This document shows positions 34,772-44,926 of a stretch of DNA of 64,000 nt, in pieces. A program made the translations under genes and the position numbers. Source of the DNA: an uncultured Bacteroidota bacterium (lineage in GTDB: Bacteria; Bacteroidota; Bacteroidia; Flavobacteriales; Flavobacteriaceae); contig CACEAZ010000002.1 of assembly GCA_902557655.1 (NCBI GenBank), positions 42,501-106,500 on the forward strand, read 5' to 3'. The notes beneath the pieces are model-generated. The model did no database searches and was not told the origin of the DNA. It was given only the letters and a program-made list of their open reading frames with translations. Each line of letters starts with the position of its first letter. Within the stretch, counting starts at the first letter, position 1.

Positions 34772-34822
34772 ATTAATTAACAGTATTCATTAACAATTAA
34801 TCAACACATAATGTTAATTAAT
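34772..34822. repeat. AT-rich inverted repeat upstream of mraZ
   Basis: ATTAATTAAC (34772-34781) and GTTAATTAAT (34813-34822) are perfect 10-base inverted arms with a 31-base spacer, in the gap between the hydrolase gene and mraZ. Function unknown; base composition makes chance occurrence possible. Confidence 0.4.
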
Positions 34823-34894
34823 TCAAAAATATAATTAACCACTTAATAATCAGACAATTACAATATAAATAGGTCAGTTTTATAGCTTAAAATA

Positions 34895-34902
34895 TAGCTT
34901 TG
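34895..34902 (+). promoter_or_regulatory. -7 element of the dcw cluster
   Basis: TAGCTTTG matches TAnnTTTG and lies 20 bases upstream of the triple MraZ box, which places the operator at the start of the transcript. The -33 match is weak. Confidence 0.45.
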
Positions 34903-34921
34903 ACTGAATTTTATTAACAAA

Positions 34922-34951
34922 GTGGTAAAATGTGGTAAAATGTGGTAATAT
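34922..34951 (+). promoter_or_regulatory. MraZ operator, three 10-bp repeats
   Basis: GTGGTAAAAT, GTGGTAAAAT and GTGGTAATAT in direct tandem with an exact 10-bp period, one face of the helix. MraZ in other bacteria binds tandem direct repeats with a TGGG-like core at 10-bp spacing upstream of its own gene. The array lies 39-68 bases before the mraZ start. Confidence 0.85.
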
Positions 34952-34989
34952 TTTTATTAAATTTGAGATTATCTAAACTGTTATTGAAG

Positions 34990-35445
34990 TTGAATTATTT
35001 AATTGGAACATACGAATGTAAAGTTGATGTAAAAGGCAGGGTCTTAATTCCCTCTGCTTTCAAAAAGCAACTAGCTGCTGTAATTAACAAAGGATTTGTC
35101 CTAAAACGCGCTGTATTTCAGAGTTGCTTAGAGCTATATCCCATTTCTGAATGGGAAGAATTGATTTCAAAAGTTAATTCACTTAACAGATTTAAGAAAA
35201 AGAATAATGATTTTATTAGAAGGTTTACTGCTGGTGTAAAATTCATTGAACTAGACAGTAACGGTAGACTATTGATACCTAAAGATCTAATTGAATTTTC
35301 AAATATCAAAAGGGAAATTGTGTTGTCATCGTCGGTTAATATAATCGAGATATGGGATAAGGATAGTTATGAAAGCTCAATTGTTGATTCAAGAGATGAT
35401 TTTGCAAAACTAGCTGAAGAAGTTATGGGTGAAGATGATGAATAA
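34990..35445 (+). CDS. mraZ: Transcriptional regulator MraZ
   Basis: First gene of the dcw cluster, a DNA-binding protein with two SpoVT-AbrB-like domains that represses the cluster through tandem repeats in its own promoter. The product is 151 residues when started from TTG at 34990 (first residues are Met in place of Leu, then NYLIGTYECKVDVKGRVLIP). The frame is open upstream to a GTG at 34942, but that start lies inside the operator array and adds a hydrophobic stretch not seen in the family. The second domain is visible at LDSNGRLLIPKDL. Overlaps rsmH by 8 bases. Confidence 0.93.
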   Translation: MNYLIGTYECKVDVKGRVLIPSAFKKQLAAVINKGFVLKRAVFQSCLELYPISEWEELISKVNSLNRFKKKNNDFIRRFTAGVKFIELDSNGRLLIPKDLIEFSNIKREIVLSSSVNIIEIWDKDSYESSIVDSRDDFAKLAEEVMGEDDE

Positions 35446-36337
35446 TTATCACAATCCAGTTTTGCTAAGAGAATCTATTAAGGGGTTAAATATTAATAAT
35501 GAAGGGATTTATGTTGATGTAACATTTGGAGGAGGAGGTCATAGTAAAGAGATTTTAGAAAATCTTTCAGAAAAAGGAAAACTGATTTCATTTGACCAAG
35601 ACCCAGATGCGATTGCAAATATTTTTGAAGACAAAAGATTTCATTTTATAAATGAAAATTTTACATACATGAAAAAATTTTTAAAAAACATAGGATTCAA
35701 TAAAGTTGACGGAATTCTTGCTGATTTAGGAATTTCTTCTTTCCAGATTAATGAACCTAAAAGAGGATTTTCCTATAGGTATGATTCAAACTTAGATATG
35801 AGAATGGATAAAGAAAGTTCAATTGATGCTTTTCATGTGATAAACAAATACTCTGAAGAAAACTTATCGAATGTATTATTTGATTTTGGAGATTTAAAAA
35901 ACTCAAAGAGAATTTCGAAAGAGATATGTACTGGAAGAAAAGAGAAGGAAATTAAGACAACCTTTCAACTTAACTCTTTACTCAAACCTCTTTTCCCAAG
36001 TAGTTATTTAAATAAAAATCTTTCAAGAATTTATCAAGCAATAAGAATTGAGGTAAACAATGAAATCGATGTTTTAAAATCATTTTTACAGCAATCTAGT
36101 GATTTATTAAAACCAGGCGGAAGGCTGGCTATAATATCCTATCATTCGTTAGAAGATAGGCTTGTCAAGCGGTTTATTAAAACTGGCAGTTTTTCAAATG
36201 AAATTGAGAAAGATTTTTATGGAAATTTTTCAGTACCGCTCAAGAAAATAGGGTCGTTGATTTGCCCGAGTTCAGAAGAAATAAAGTCTAATAAAAGATC
36301 AAGGAGTGCAAAACTCAGAATAGCTGAAAAAAATTAG
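35438..36337 (+). CDS. rsmH: 16S rRNA (cytosine-1402-N4)-methyltransferase
   Basis: SAM-dependent enzyme that methylates C1402 of 16S rRNA in the decoding centre. The 299-residue protein has the N-terminal HNPVLLRESIKGL block, SAM motif DVTFGGGGHSKEIL (about residues 28-41), the ADLGISSFQ block and the C-terminal RLAIISYHSLEDRLVKRF signature. Start taken at ATG 35438; ATG 35435 and GTG 35429 are also in frame, and all lie within the end of mraZ. In Bacteroidota, as elsewhere, it is the second dcw gene. Confidence 0.95.
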   Translation: MNNYHNPVLLRESIKGLNINNEGIYVDVTFGGGGHSKEILENLSEKGKLISFDQDPDAIANIFEDKRFHFINENFTYMKKFLKNIGFNKVDGILADLGISSFQINEPKRGFSYRYDSNLDMRMDKESSIDAFHVINKYSEENLSNVLFDFGDLKNSKRISKEICTGRKEKEIKTTFQLNSLLKPLFPSSYLNKNLSRIYQAIRIEVNNEIDVLKSFLQQSSDLLKPGGRLAIISYHSLEDRLVKRFIKTGSFSNEIEKDFYGNFSVPLKKIGSLICPSSEEIKSNKRSRSAKLRIAEKN

Positions 36338-36340
36338 CCA

Positions 36341-36658
36341 ATGAAGAATAAGATTATAAATATAATTAGAGGATCATTTTTAGTTGATGAAAAATCTACC
36401 TCTAATTGGCTTTATATCTTTCTTTTTTTGGTCTTATCTATTGTTATGATTTCATCATCCCATTCGGTTGATAAAAAGGTATATGAAATTGCAGCACTCA
36501 ATGAACAAATTAAATCGTTGAGGTCTGAGTTTGTAGATACCAGAACGTTACTAATGACCCTAAAAATGGAGTCAACAGTAAAGAATAAACTATTTGAAAA
36601 AGGGATAAAAACATCTAAAAAACCACCCGTTAAAATTGTAATAAATGTCGGTAACTAA
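36341..36658 (+). CDS. ftsL: FtsL-like division protein
   Basis: A 105-residue bitopic membrane protein with one transmembrane helix (about residues 22-40), followed by a coiled-coil heptad segment (VYEIAALNEQIKSLRSEFVDTRTLLMTL) outside the membrane. Size, topology and position between rsmH and ftsI identify it as the FtsL equivalent, although sequence conservation in this family is low. Acts in the septal ring by joining FtsB/FtsQ and activating FtsWI. Overlaps ftsI by 14 bases. Confidence 0.85.
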   Translation: MKNKIINIIRGSFLVDEKSTSNWLYIFLFLVLSIVMISSSHSVDKKVYEIAALNEQIKSLRSEFVDTRTLLMTLKMESTVKNKLFEKGIKTSKKPPVKIVINVGN

Positions 36659-38639
36659 AAAAAATATAACAACAAGACTCTATGTAATTAGCTTAATGCT
36701 TATTGTTGTCGTATTTGCTGTCATTTTTAAATTAATAGACTTACAATTTTTTCAAGGTGACCATTACATAAATATTTCTGAGGAGAGAGAATTTAAAAAT
36801 ATTGAAATACCTGCAAACAGAGGAAATATATATTCAGATTCTGGAAAACTTCTGGCTAGTTCAGTGCCTAAATACAATATACGATTTGATGCATTGGCAC
36901 CCTCCCAAAAGAATTTTGAGAATTATGTGGATTTATTAGCAGCTGAATTATCAAAATATTTTGATAAGCCATCCGAATTTTACTCAAATAAGTTGAGGCA
37001 AGCCAGACAAGATAAAAACAGATACCTGTTAATTGCAAGAAATCTAGGATATCTAGACTATAAGAAATTTAAAGAATTTCCATTATTTAATCTTGGTGGA
37101 TACAAGGGTGGACTAATTAGCGAACAATATACAAAACGTGATTATCCTATTGGTGGAATTGCTCAAAGAACTGTGGGTTATGAAAGATATGACGACTTTG
37201 GCAACGCAATGCGTCCAGGATTGGATGGAGCCTTTGGACCCAAATACTTAAAAGGTAAAAACGGGATTAGATTTTCTCAAAAAATTGGTCTTGGCCAATG
37301 GAAGCCAGTATTAGATTATAATGAGAAAGAACCTAGGGATGGATATGATTTACATACAACTTTAAATATAGAAATTCAGGATGTTGCCCATCATGCGCTT
37401 TTAAAACAACTTGAGTTTTATGAAGCAGAGCACGGTAGTGTTGTAGTTATGGAAACCAAAACAGGTAAGATTAAAGCAATTTCAAATTTAGGAAGAACCT
37501 CAGAAGGAAAATATTATGAAAAATTAAATTATGCTGTAGGGGAGTCTCATGAACCTGGATCGACATTCAAGTTAATGGCAATGGTAAGAGCTTTAGAGGA
37601 TAAGGTTATAGACACTTCTGATATTATTGACACAAAGAGCGGAATCTTGAGTTTTTATGGTAGAAAAGTAAGAGATTCCAAAAAAGGAGGATACGGAAAA
37701 ATTTCTGCAGCAAGGGCATTCGAAGTTTCATCTAACACAGCACTTGTTCAAATTATTAATGACAACTATAAAGAAAACCCTGAAAAATTTGTAGAAGGAT
37801 TGTTTGATATGAAAATTAACGAGCCTTTAGGTTTACCAATTTTAGGAGAGGGCAATCCAGTTTTTACACATCCAAGTGATAAAATAAATTGGGATGGTTT
37901 GGATCTTCCGTGGATGGCATTTGGATATGGTATTTCATTAACTCCATTGCAAACTTTGACATTTTACAATGCAATAGCTAACAACGGTGTAATGGTTAAG
38001 CCAAGATTTATTAATCAGGTAAAACAATTTGATCAAGTTATCGAACAATTTAACACTGAGATCATCTCGGAATCAATATGCAGTATCGAAACAATTAATG
38101 TGGTAAAAAATATGATGAAAAATGTTGTTGAGAAAAAACATGGTACAGCACATAATATTTATTCTGAAGATTTTTCAATGGCAGGAAAAACGGGTACTTG
38201 TCAAACGGAATACTGGAAATCATCGGGTTTATATATCTCTTCTTTTGCCGGTTATTTCCCTGCAGATAAACCAAAATATTCATGCATTGTAGTTATTCAT
38301 AAACCCAACAAATCTAAGGGATATTATGGTAATGTAGTGGCAGCACCTGTTTTCAAAGAGATAGCACAAAAAATATATTCTGAAATCCCTTCTGTTGAAA
38401 TATTTAACAGAGATGATTTTGATTGGAAAAGTAAAAGTATTGATTCCAAAGTCTTAACCCAATTAGAAAATATGATAATGCCTGACCTGAGTGATTATGA
38501 ATTAATGGATATAATTCCGCTCTTAGAAAATGTAGGATGTAAAGTTTTAGTTGAGGGTTACGGAAATAAAATTAGGCAATCTGTTAGGGCAGGATCAACA
38601 ATTAATAAAGGACAAACGATAAAAATAAAATTGATTTGA
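36645..38639 (+). CDS. ftsI: Division transpeptidase (PBP3-like) with PASTA domain
   Basis: Septal peptidoglycan transpeptidase anchored by one N-terminal helix (about residues 11-30). The 664-residue protein has the class B dimerisation domain, then the catalytic motifs STFK (Ser306, Lys309), SSN (362-364) and KTGT (515-518). A single PASTA domain ends the chain (from about residue 610, MPDLSDYELMDIIPLLENV). A C-terminal PASTA on FtsI is usual in Bacteroidota and is also seen in SpoVD-type proteins. Works with FtsW, encoded five genes downstream. Confidence 0.95.
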   Translation: MSVTKKNITTRLYVISLMLIVVVFAVIFKLIDLQFFQGDHYINISEEREFKNIEIPANRGNIYSDSGKLLASSVPKYNIRFDALAPSQKNFENYVDLLAAELSKYFDKPSEFYSNKLRQARQDKNRYLLIARNLGYLDYKKFKEFPLFNLGGYKGGLISEQYTKRDYPIGGIAQRTVGYERYDDFGNAMRPGLDGAFGPKYLKGKNGIRFSQKIGLGQWKPVLDYNEKEPRDGYDLHTTLNIEIQDVAHHALLKQLEFYEAEHGSVVVMETKTGKIKAISNLGRTSEGKYYEKLNYAVGESHEPGSTFKLMAMVRALEDKVIDTSDIIDTKSGILSFYGRKVRDSKKGGYGKISAARAFEVSSNTALVQIINDNYKENPEKFVEGLFDMKINEPLGLPILGEGNPVFTHPSDKINWDGLDLPWMAFGYGISLTPLQTLTFYNAIANNGVMVKPRFINQVKQFDQVIEQFNTEIISESICSIETINVVKNMMKNVVEKKHGTAHNIYSEDFSMAGKTGTCQTEYWKSSGLYISSFAGYFPADKPKYSCIVVIHKPNKSKGYYGNVVAAPVFKEIAQKIYSEIPSVEIFNRDDFDWKSKSIDSKVLTQLENMIMPDLSDYELMDIIPLLENVGCKVLVEGYGNKIRQSVRAGSTINKGQTIKIKLI

Positions 38640-40093
38640 AATTAATTAGAGAGATTTTATACAAAGTAGATATAAATCGTGTTTTTGGAAACACCTCATT
38701 ATTTATAGAAAAAGTTGAGTTTGATTCAAGGCTAGTTTCAAGATCAGATATGTATGTCGCTATAAATGGAGTAAATGTTAACGGACATGATTATATAAGT
38801 CAAGCTATTGAAAATGGTGCTAACTGTATCATTTGTGAAGAAATGCCAGAAGATAAAATTGATGATATTGTTTATATAAATGTTCCTTGTTCTAGAGAAG
38901 CATTAGCTATAATTTGCTCGAATTATTTTGATAATCCCTCCTCAAAATTAAACCTTATAGGGGTTACTGGCACTAACGGAAAAACTACGATCACAACTCT
39001 TTTATTTGAATTATATAAAAACTTAGGAATTAAATCTGGATTAATTTCTACAGTTAAGATTGTAATCGATAAAGACGAATTTGAGGCCAATCAAACAACT
39101 CCAGATTCTCTTTCGATTAACAGATATTTAAACGAAATGGTCCTTAAAAATGTAAGGTATTGCTTTATGGAAGTTAGTTCACATGGAATTGATCAAAATA
39201 GAATTAAAGGATTGGATTTTAAAGGGGGAATTTATACAAATTTAACCCATGACCATTTAGATTATCACAAAACTTTTGAAAGCTACAGAGATGTCAAAAA
39301 AACTTTCTTTGACCAACTGGGTAAGTATTCTTTTGCACTGACAAATAATGATGATAAAAACGGTTTATTTATGCTTCAAAATACAAAAGCAGCTAAATAT
39401 ACGTATTCACTTAACTCGGTTTCAGATTTTAAGACCAAAATTTTGGAATCATCCTTTGATGGAATGCTTTTAAAAATTAATAGTTCAGAGGTTTGGAGTA
39501 AACTAGTTGGAAGATTTAATGCGTACAACATATTAGCTGTCTATTCAACCGCTTCAATATTAGGTGTTCCAGAGGATGAGATTTTGATGTCAATAAGTAA
39601 TTTACAAGCTGTTGATGGTAGATTTCAGTTTTATAAAAAGAATAAAATTACAGCTATTGTTGATTATGCTCATACCCCTGACGCACTAGAAAACATTCTT
39701 AATTCTATAAATGAAATTAAGTCGATTGACAATAATTTGATTACAGTCGTTGGTTGTGGAGGAAACAGAGACAAATCAAAAAGACCTTTGATGGGTGATA
39801 TAGCTACCTCACTAAGTTCTAAAGTAATTTTTACAAGTGATAACCCGAGAAATGAGGATCCAGAATCAATAATTGAAGAAATGGCTAAGGGAGTAAAGCC
39901 TTTTCATTCAAACAAATCCATTTCAATTACAAATAGAAAAGAAGCAATAAAAGCAGCATGTCAGTTTGCTAAATCAAATGATATTATTCTGGTTGCTGGC
40001 AAAGGACACGAAACCTACCAGGAGATTAAGGGTGTAAAATCTGATTTTGATGACTTTGACATTGTTAAGAACCTTTTAAATCAAAAAAACTAA
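38636..40093 (+). CDS. murE: UDP-MurNAc-tripeptide synthetase (meso-DAP adding)
   Basis: Adds the third amino acid to UDP-MurNAc-L-Ala-D-Glu. The 485-residue protein has [22 protein letters not shown] at the N-terminus (split), ATP loop [10 protein letters not shown] (about residues 110-119) and the motif DNPRNEDP near residue 403. The DNPR form is the marker for meso-diaminopimelate specificity, as expected for a Gram-negative. Starts at TTG 38636, overlapping the ftsI stop by 4 bases (TTGA), so translation is coupled. Confidence 0.95.
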   Translation: MKLIREILYKVDINRVFGNTSLFIEKVEFDSRLVSRSDMYVAINGVNVNGHDYISQAIENGANCIICEEMPEDKIDDIVYINVPCSREALAIICSNYFDNPSSKLNLIGVTGTNGKTTITTLLFELYKNLGIKSGLISTVKIVIDKDEFEANQTTPDSLSINRYLNEMVLKNVRYCFMEVSSHGIDQNRIKGLDFKGGIYTNLTHDHLDYHKTFESYRDVKKTFFDQLGKYSFALTNNDDKNGLFMLQNTKAAKYTYSLNSVSDFKTKILESSFDGMLLKINSSEVWSKLVGRFNAYNILAVYSTASILGVPEDEILMSISNLQAVDGRFQFYKKNKITAIVDYAHTPDALENILNSINEIKSIDNNLITVVGCGGNRDKSKRPLMGDIATSLSSKVIFTSDNPRNEDPESIIEEMAKGVKPFHSNKSISITNRKEAIKAACQFAKSNDIILVAGKGHETYQEIKGVKSDFDDFDIVKNLLNQKN

Positions 40094-40097
40094 AACT

Positions 40098-41309
40098 ATG
40101 CTGTACTATCTTTTTGAATATTTAGAAAATCAATACCAGATCCCTGGAGCTTCTTTGTTTACCTATATTTCTTTCAGAGCCGCTGCAGCTGTCATTACAT
40201 CTTTACTCATTTCTACAATTTTTGGAAGGAAGATTATCAATTTTCTAAAAACAAAACAAATAGGGGAATCAATAAGAGATTTGGGGCTTTCAGGACAAAA
40301 TGAAAAGCAAGGGACTCCTACAATGGGAGGTTTAATAATACTTCTTTCTACGCTTATACCTGTTTTATTATTTGCTAAACTTGATAACATATATATTATT
40401 TTATTGATTATTACCCTATTATGGATGGGAGTAATTGGATTTATTGATGACTATATTAAATTATCCAAAAACAACAAGACAGGCCTTAGGGGAGCTTATA
40501 AAATAATAGGTCAAGTAATTCTTGGGATAGTTGTTGGTGCAACTCTCTTTTTTCATCCAGAAGTTACTGTCAAAGATCAAGGACCATTCACAGATCAAAT
40601 ACAGGTTGTTGATAACCTATCAGAATATAAATCGACTGAGACAACCATACCCTTTGTCAAAGATAATGTATTTAATTATTCAGATTTAATCACCTGGATA
40701 GATCCAAGTTTACAATCCTACACATGGATTGTATTTATTTTTTTTGTTGTACTAATTATTGCAGCTGTTTCAAATGGAGCTAATCTAACCGATGGCTTAG
40801 ACGGGCTTGCTGCTGGTTCATCTGCAATAATTGTTTTAACACTTGGTGTTTTTTCATGGGTTTCTGGAAATATAATTTTTTCTGATTATTTAAATATCAT
40901 GTACATACCAAGAGTAGGTGAAATTACAATCTTTATCGGAGCTTTTGTTGGTGCTCTCGTTGGTTTTCTTTGGTATAATACATATCCCGCTCAGGTTTTT
41001 ATGGGGGATACGGGAAGTTTAACCATCGGGGGGATTATTGCGGTTATTTCAATTGCGGTAAGAAAAGAATGGTTAATACCACTTATATGTGGAATCTTTT
41101 TGATTGAGAATTTATCTGTGATTCTGCAGGTATTTTATTTTAAGTATACAAGAAAAAAATTCGGAGTAGGAAAAAGAATCTTTTTAATGTCTCCATTACA
41201 TCATCATTTTCAGAAAAAAGGATATCACGAAAGTAAAATTGTCACAAGGTTTTGGATTGTGGGGATCGTACTTGCAATACTATCAATAATAACTCTTAAA
41301 ATCAGATAA
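40098..41309 (+). CDS. mraY: Phospho-MurNAc-pentapeptide transferase
   Basis: Integral membrane enzyme that transfers phospho-MurNAc-pentapeptide to undecaprenyl phosphate, making lipid I. The 403-residue protein has about ten helices, the catalytic [14 protein letters not shown] block (about residues 116-129), the [16 protein letters not shown] block and the C-terminal [19 protein letters not shown] block. The loop at about residues 153-205 is longer than in Escherichia coli, which is common in Bacteroidota. Lies 4 bases after murE. Confidence 0.96.
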   Translation: MLYYLFEYLENQYQIPGASLFTYISFRAAAAVITSLLISTIFGRKIINFLKTKQIGESIRDLGLSGQNEKQGTPTMGGLIILLSTLIPVLLFAKLDNIYIILLIITLLWMGVIGFIDDYIKLSKNNKTGLRGAYKIIGQVILGIVVGATLFFHPEVTVKDQGPFTDQIQVVDNLSEYKSTETTIPFVKDNVFNYSDLITWIDPSLQSYTWIVFIFFVVLIIAAVSNGANLTDGLDGLAAGSSAIIVLTLGVFSWVSGNIIFSDYLNIMYIPRVGEITIFIGAFVGALVGFLWYNTYPAQVFMGDTGSLTIGGIIAVISIAVRKEWLIPLICGIFLIENLSVILQVFYFKYTRKKFGVGKRIFLMSPLHHHFQKKGYHESKIVTRFWIVGIVLAILSIITLKIR

Positions 41310-42638
41310 TTGAAAAAAATAGTAATTCTTGGTGCTGGAGAGAGTGGAAAAGGTAGTGCGATACTGGCTAGGAAAAATTCTTATGAGGTATTTGTTTCTG
41401 ATAACGGTTTGATTGATATGGAAACCAAAAAGAAATTTAACGAATTAAATATAGATTTTGAAGAAAACTCGCATGAATTGGCAAAATGTAAAGACATAGA
41501 TATTGTTATAAAAAGCCCAGGTATTTCTGATGATCTGGAAATAATTGATTTTTATCGAAACAATGGCATTAAAGTGATTTCTGAAATTGAATTTGCATTT
41601 AATTTTTCAAAATCAAAAATTATTGGAATTACTGGAAGTAACGGTAAGACAACAACTACAACATTGGTTCACAAATTAATTTCTGATGCAAATATCAGTT
41701 GCTCAATTTCAGGAAACATTGGAAATAGTTTTTCAAAAGTTTGTGAAGATTCTGTTCAATACAGTACGGTTGAGCTAAGTAGTTTTCAGTTGGATGGTGT
41801 GGAAAAATTTAGACCCCATATAGCAATATTAACCGGAATTAGTCCAGATCATTTAGACAGATATAAAAATTATAATGCCTATATCAAAGCCAAATTTAAA
41901 ATAACAAAGAATCAAACTGAAAATGATTATTTAATCTATAATTCAGATTGCGATGAAACTAATAAATACATAAAGAAAAATAATATTAATTCAATATTGC
42001 TTCCTTTTTCGATTAAAAAAAAAGTCGATCAGGGAGCATATTATTTAAACAAAGAAATAAATATCATAATTGATAAAAATAAAATAACTATGCCTACAGA
42101 TAAATTTTTAGTAAAAGGGAATCATAACATAAGAAATGCAATGGCTGCCGCTACAGTTGCAAATTTATTAAAGATTCGAAAAGAGACCATTAGAAAAAGT
42201 TTAGAGCATTTTCAGGGAGTTGAACATAGGCTTGAGAATGTTTTAACAATTAACAAGGTAAAGTATATTAATGACTCTAAAGCAACAAATATAAATGCAG
42301 CTTATTATGCATTGGAGTCAATGGAATCACCAACTATTTGGATAGTTGGAGGAATTGATAAAGGAAATGATTATTCAGAATTGACAAAATTAGTTTCAAA
42401 AAAGGTTAAAGCAATTATTTGTCTAGGAGCTAATAACATGAAAATCATTGATCATTTTGAAAATATTGTTGAATATATTATTGAAACCAAATCAATGAAT
42501 GAAGCTGTTAGTGCGGCATATAAAGTTTCAACTTCTGGCGATACCGTTCTTCTCTCTCCGGCCTGTGCAAGTTTTGATTTATTCGATGATTATGAAGATA
42601 GGGGAAGACAATTTAAATCAGCTGTTAGAAAATTATAA
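41310..42638 (+). CDS. murD: UDP-MurNAc-L-alanine--D-glutamate ligase
   Basis: Adds D-glutamate to UDP-MurNAc-L-Ala. The 442-residue protein has the Rossmann-like N-terminal domain (ILGAGESGKGSAILA), ATP loop GITGSNGKTTTT (about residues 106-117), SSFQLDGVEKFRPHIAILTGISPDHLDRY (split) and the C-terminal LSPACASFDLFDDYEDRG signature of MurD. Translation begins at TTG directly after the mraY stop. Its stop overlaps the ftsW ATG by one base (TAATG). Confidence 0.95.
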   Translation: MKKIVILGAGESGKGSAILARKNSYEVFVSDNGLIDMETKKKFNELNIDFEENSHELAKCKDIDIVIKSPGISDDLEIIDFYRNNGIKVISEIEFAFNFSKSKIIGITGSNGKTTTTTLVHKLISDANISCSISGNIGNSFSKVCEDSVQYSTVELSSFQLDGVEKFRPHIAILTGISPDHLDRYKNYNAYIKAKFKITKNQTENDYLIYNSDCDETNKYIKKNNINSILLPFSIKKKVDQGAYYLNKEINIIIDKNKITMPTDKFLVKGNHNIRNAMAAATVANLLKIRKETIRKSLEHFQGVEHRLENVLTINKVKYINDSKATNINAAYYALESMESPTIWIVGGIDKGNDYSELTKLVSKKVKAIICLGANNMKIIDHFENIVEYIIETKSMNEAVSAAYKVSTSGDTVLLSPACASFDLFDDYEDRGRQFKSAVRKL

Positions 42639-43834
42639 TGAATAAAATTTTAGAAAACATACAAGGAGACAAAACTTTGTGGGCAGTATTATTATTGCTT
42701 GCAGGATTTTCCTTTTTACCTGTGTATAGCGCCGCAAGTAATCTAGCTTATGTTTCTGGCGGGGGTAATACAATTGGTTTTCTATTTAAGCATTTTATTC
42801 ATTTGTCAGTTGGATTTACTTTCATGTATTTTATTCAAAAAATTCCCTATAGATATTTTAGAGGAATTTCCATCCTAATGATCCCTGTTGTAATGGTATT
42901 ATTATTATATACTTTATTTCAGCCTACAATTACAGATTCATTGACAAATACAAGTCGATGGATAAAAATTCCCTTTGTTGGCTTTACTTTCCAACCGTCA
43001 ACTTTAGCTGGAGTTATTTTAATGATTTATGTTTCTCGATATCTTGCAAAAATTAAAGATCAAGAGATACGTTTTGGTAGCTCTATTATCCCTTTGTGGT
43101 TTCCAATTTTGTCAATATTAGTATTGATTTTACCAGCTAATTTTTCAACCACTGCAATCTTATTTTGCATGGTCGTTTTATTGTGTTTTATAGGAGGCTA
43201 TCCTAAAAGATATTTAGCAGGGATTGTTTTGTCAGGTCTTTTTATTTTGACACTATTCATATTGGTTGTCAAGGCATATCCAGGATTATTTCCGAATCGA
43301 GTTGATACATGGAAAAGTAGAGTTGAAAATTTTGTAGATAAAGAAAATTCTAAAGAAAATTATCAAATAGAAAAAGCTAAGATTGCAATAGCAACTGGAG
43401 GGGTAAAAGGATTAGGACCTGGTAAAAGTGTACAAAAGAATTTTTTACCTCAATCTTCATCAGACTTTATTTTTGCAATAATTGTTGAAGAGTATGGTTT
43501 AATTGGTGGACTTTCCATTCTATTAGCATACTTACTTTTCTTATTTAGAATAATAATAATTTCTAACAAATCAGAAACTATTTTTGGATCTCTGTTAGTG
43601 ATAGGACTGGGTGTCCCCATAGTCTTTCAAGCGTTAATAAATATTGGTGTCTCGGTTGAATTATTTCCGATCACTGGTCAACCCTTGCCGTTAATTAGTA
43701 GTGGGGGTACATCAATATGGATGACTTGTATTGCAATTGGAATCATACAAAGTGTTAAGTGTGGATCAAATCAAAATGAGTTAGAGGATAATAATAGTGA
43801 AAGTCCATTAGAAATATTAAAAGAGACAATATAA
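42638..43834 (+). CDS. ftsW: Division glycosyltransferase FtsW
   Basis: SEDS-family membrane protein that polymerises lipid II at the septum together with FtsI. The 398-residue protein has about ten helices and the conserved blocks WIKIPFVGFTFQPSTLAGVI, GLGPGKSVQKNFLPQSSSDFIFAIIVEEYGLIGG (split) and FPITGQPLPLISSGGTS. The last is the SEDS signature, here at about residues 347-363. Joined to murD by a one-base overlap and followed directly by murG. Confidence 0.95.
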   Translation: MNKILENIQGDKTLWAVLLLLAGFSFLPVYSAASNLAYVSGGGNTIGFLFKHFIHLSVGFTFMYFIQKIPYRYFRGISILMIPVVMVLLLYTLFQPTITDSLTNTSRWIKIPFVGFTFQPSTLAGVILMIYVSRYLAKIKDQEIRFGSSIIPLWFPILSILVLILPANFSTTAILFCMVVLLCFIGGYPKRYLAGIVLSGLFILTLFILVVKAYPGLFPNRVDTWKSRVENFVDKENSKENYQIEKAKIAIATGGVKGLGPGKSVQKNFLPQSSSDFIFAIIVEEYGLIGGLSILLAYLLFLFRIIIISNKSETIFGSLLVIGLGVPIVFQALINIGVSVELFPITGQPLPLISSGGTSIWMTCIAIGIIQSVKCGSNQNELEDNNSESPLEILKETI

Positions 43835-44926
43835 ATGGGAAGAAATAGAATCATATTATCTGGTGGAGGGACAGGAGGTCATATTTATCCTGCAATTTCA
43901 ATTGCTAACGAGTTAAAAAGCAGAGATAATAATTCTGAAATTTTATTTGTGGGAGCAAGAGGTAAGATGGAAATGAAAATTGTTCCAAAATATGGTTTCG
44001 AAATTTTAGGTCTATGGATTTCTGGATTTAATCGTGGTAAAATATTTAATAATTTACTGTTTCCTTTAAAGTTATTGGTTAGTGTTTTTCAATCCATAAT
44101 TCTTATTAAAAAATTTAAACCCGATGTGGTAGTAGGTACTGGTGGATATGCTAGTGGGCCTACTCTATATATTGCAAACTTATTTAACATACCTACTCTT
44201 ATCCAAGAGCAGAATTCATGTCCTGGTATAACCAATAAAATTCTTTCTAAACGTGTAAATACCGTTTGTGTAGCATATAGAAATTTAGACAAATTTTTCC
44301 CAAAAGATAAGCTTGTACTCACGGGGAATCCTGTCAGATCATCAATTTCTTCAAATGCAGATTATTTTGATAAAGGAATTAGTCATTTTAAACTAGATAG
44401 CAATAAAAAAACTTTGCTTGTTATAGGTGGAAGTCTTGGATCAAGGGAGATCAATAAATCTATATACTCCATAATTGATTATTTAAAATATCTGAATCTT
44501 CAGGTGATTTGGCAGTGTGGAAAGTTATACTATAATCAATACAAATCCATGGTAGATTCTAAAAATATAAAATTAGTTGATTTTTTAGACGAAATAAATT
44601 TAGCTTTTTCTGTTTCCGATTTCATTATTTCAAGGGCTGGTGCAAGTTCTGTTTCAGAGTTATCAATAATTGGAAAGCCCGTAATTTTTATTCCTTCCCC
44701 AAATGTAGCCGAAGATCATCAATTGAAAAATGCACAGGCGATTGTTGAAAATGATGCTGCAATATTGGTTGAAGAGAAGAATTTGGAAGAGGATTTAAAG
44801 AAGAAGATAAATATGCTTAATTCTTCATCTGAGTTGAGAAATAAATTATCTAAAAATATTAAAAAGTTAGCATTTGTTAACGCTACAAATGATATCGTAA
44901 ATGAAATAAAAAAAATAATGAATTAA
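43835..44926 (+). CDS. murG: UDP-GlcNAc:lipid I GlcNAc transferase
   Basis: Peripheral membrane GT-B glycosyltransferase that turns lipid I into lipid II. The 363-residue protein has the N-terminal G-loop GGGTGGHIYPAISIANEL (about residues 10-27), a second G-loop VVGTGGYASGPTL, the hinge block VIGGSLGSREIN and the UDP-GlcNAc-binding ISRAGASSVSELSIIGKPVIFIP (split). Starts on the base after the ftsW stop and shares TAATG with murC. Confidence 0.96.
   Translation: MGRNRIILSGGGTGGHIYPAISIANELKSRDNNSEILFVGARGKMEMKIVPKYGFEILGLWISGFNRGKIFNNLLFPLKLLVSVFQSIILIKKFKPDVVVGTGGYASGPTLYIANLFNIPTLIQEQNSCPGITNKILSKRVNTVCVAYRNLDKFFPKDKLVLTGNPVRSSISSNADYFDKGISHFKLDSNKKTLLVIGGSLGSREINKSIYSIIDYLKYLNLQVIWQCGKLYYNQYKSMVDSKNIKLVDFLDEINLAFSVSDFIISRAGASSVSELSIIGKPVIFIPSPNVAEDHQLKNAQAIVENDAAILVEEKNLEEDLKKKINMLNSSSELRNKLSKNIKKLAFVNATNDIVNEIKKIMN

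Noticed and set aside
34942-34989. Upstream GTG start for mraZ
   Set aside because: It lies in the third operator repeat and adds a hydrophobic stretch not expected in MraZ; TTG 34990 gives the usual protein length.
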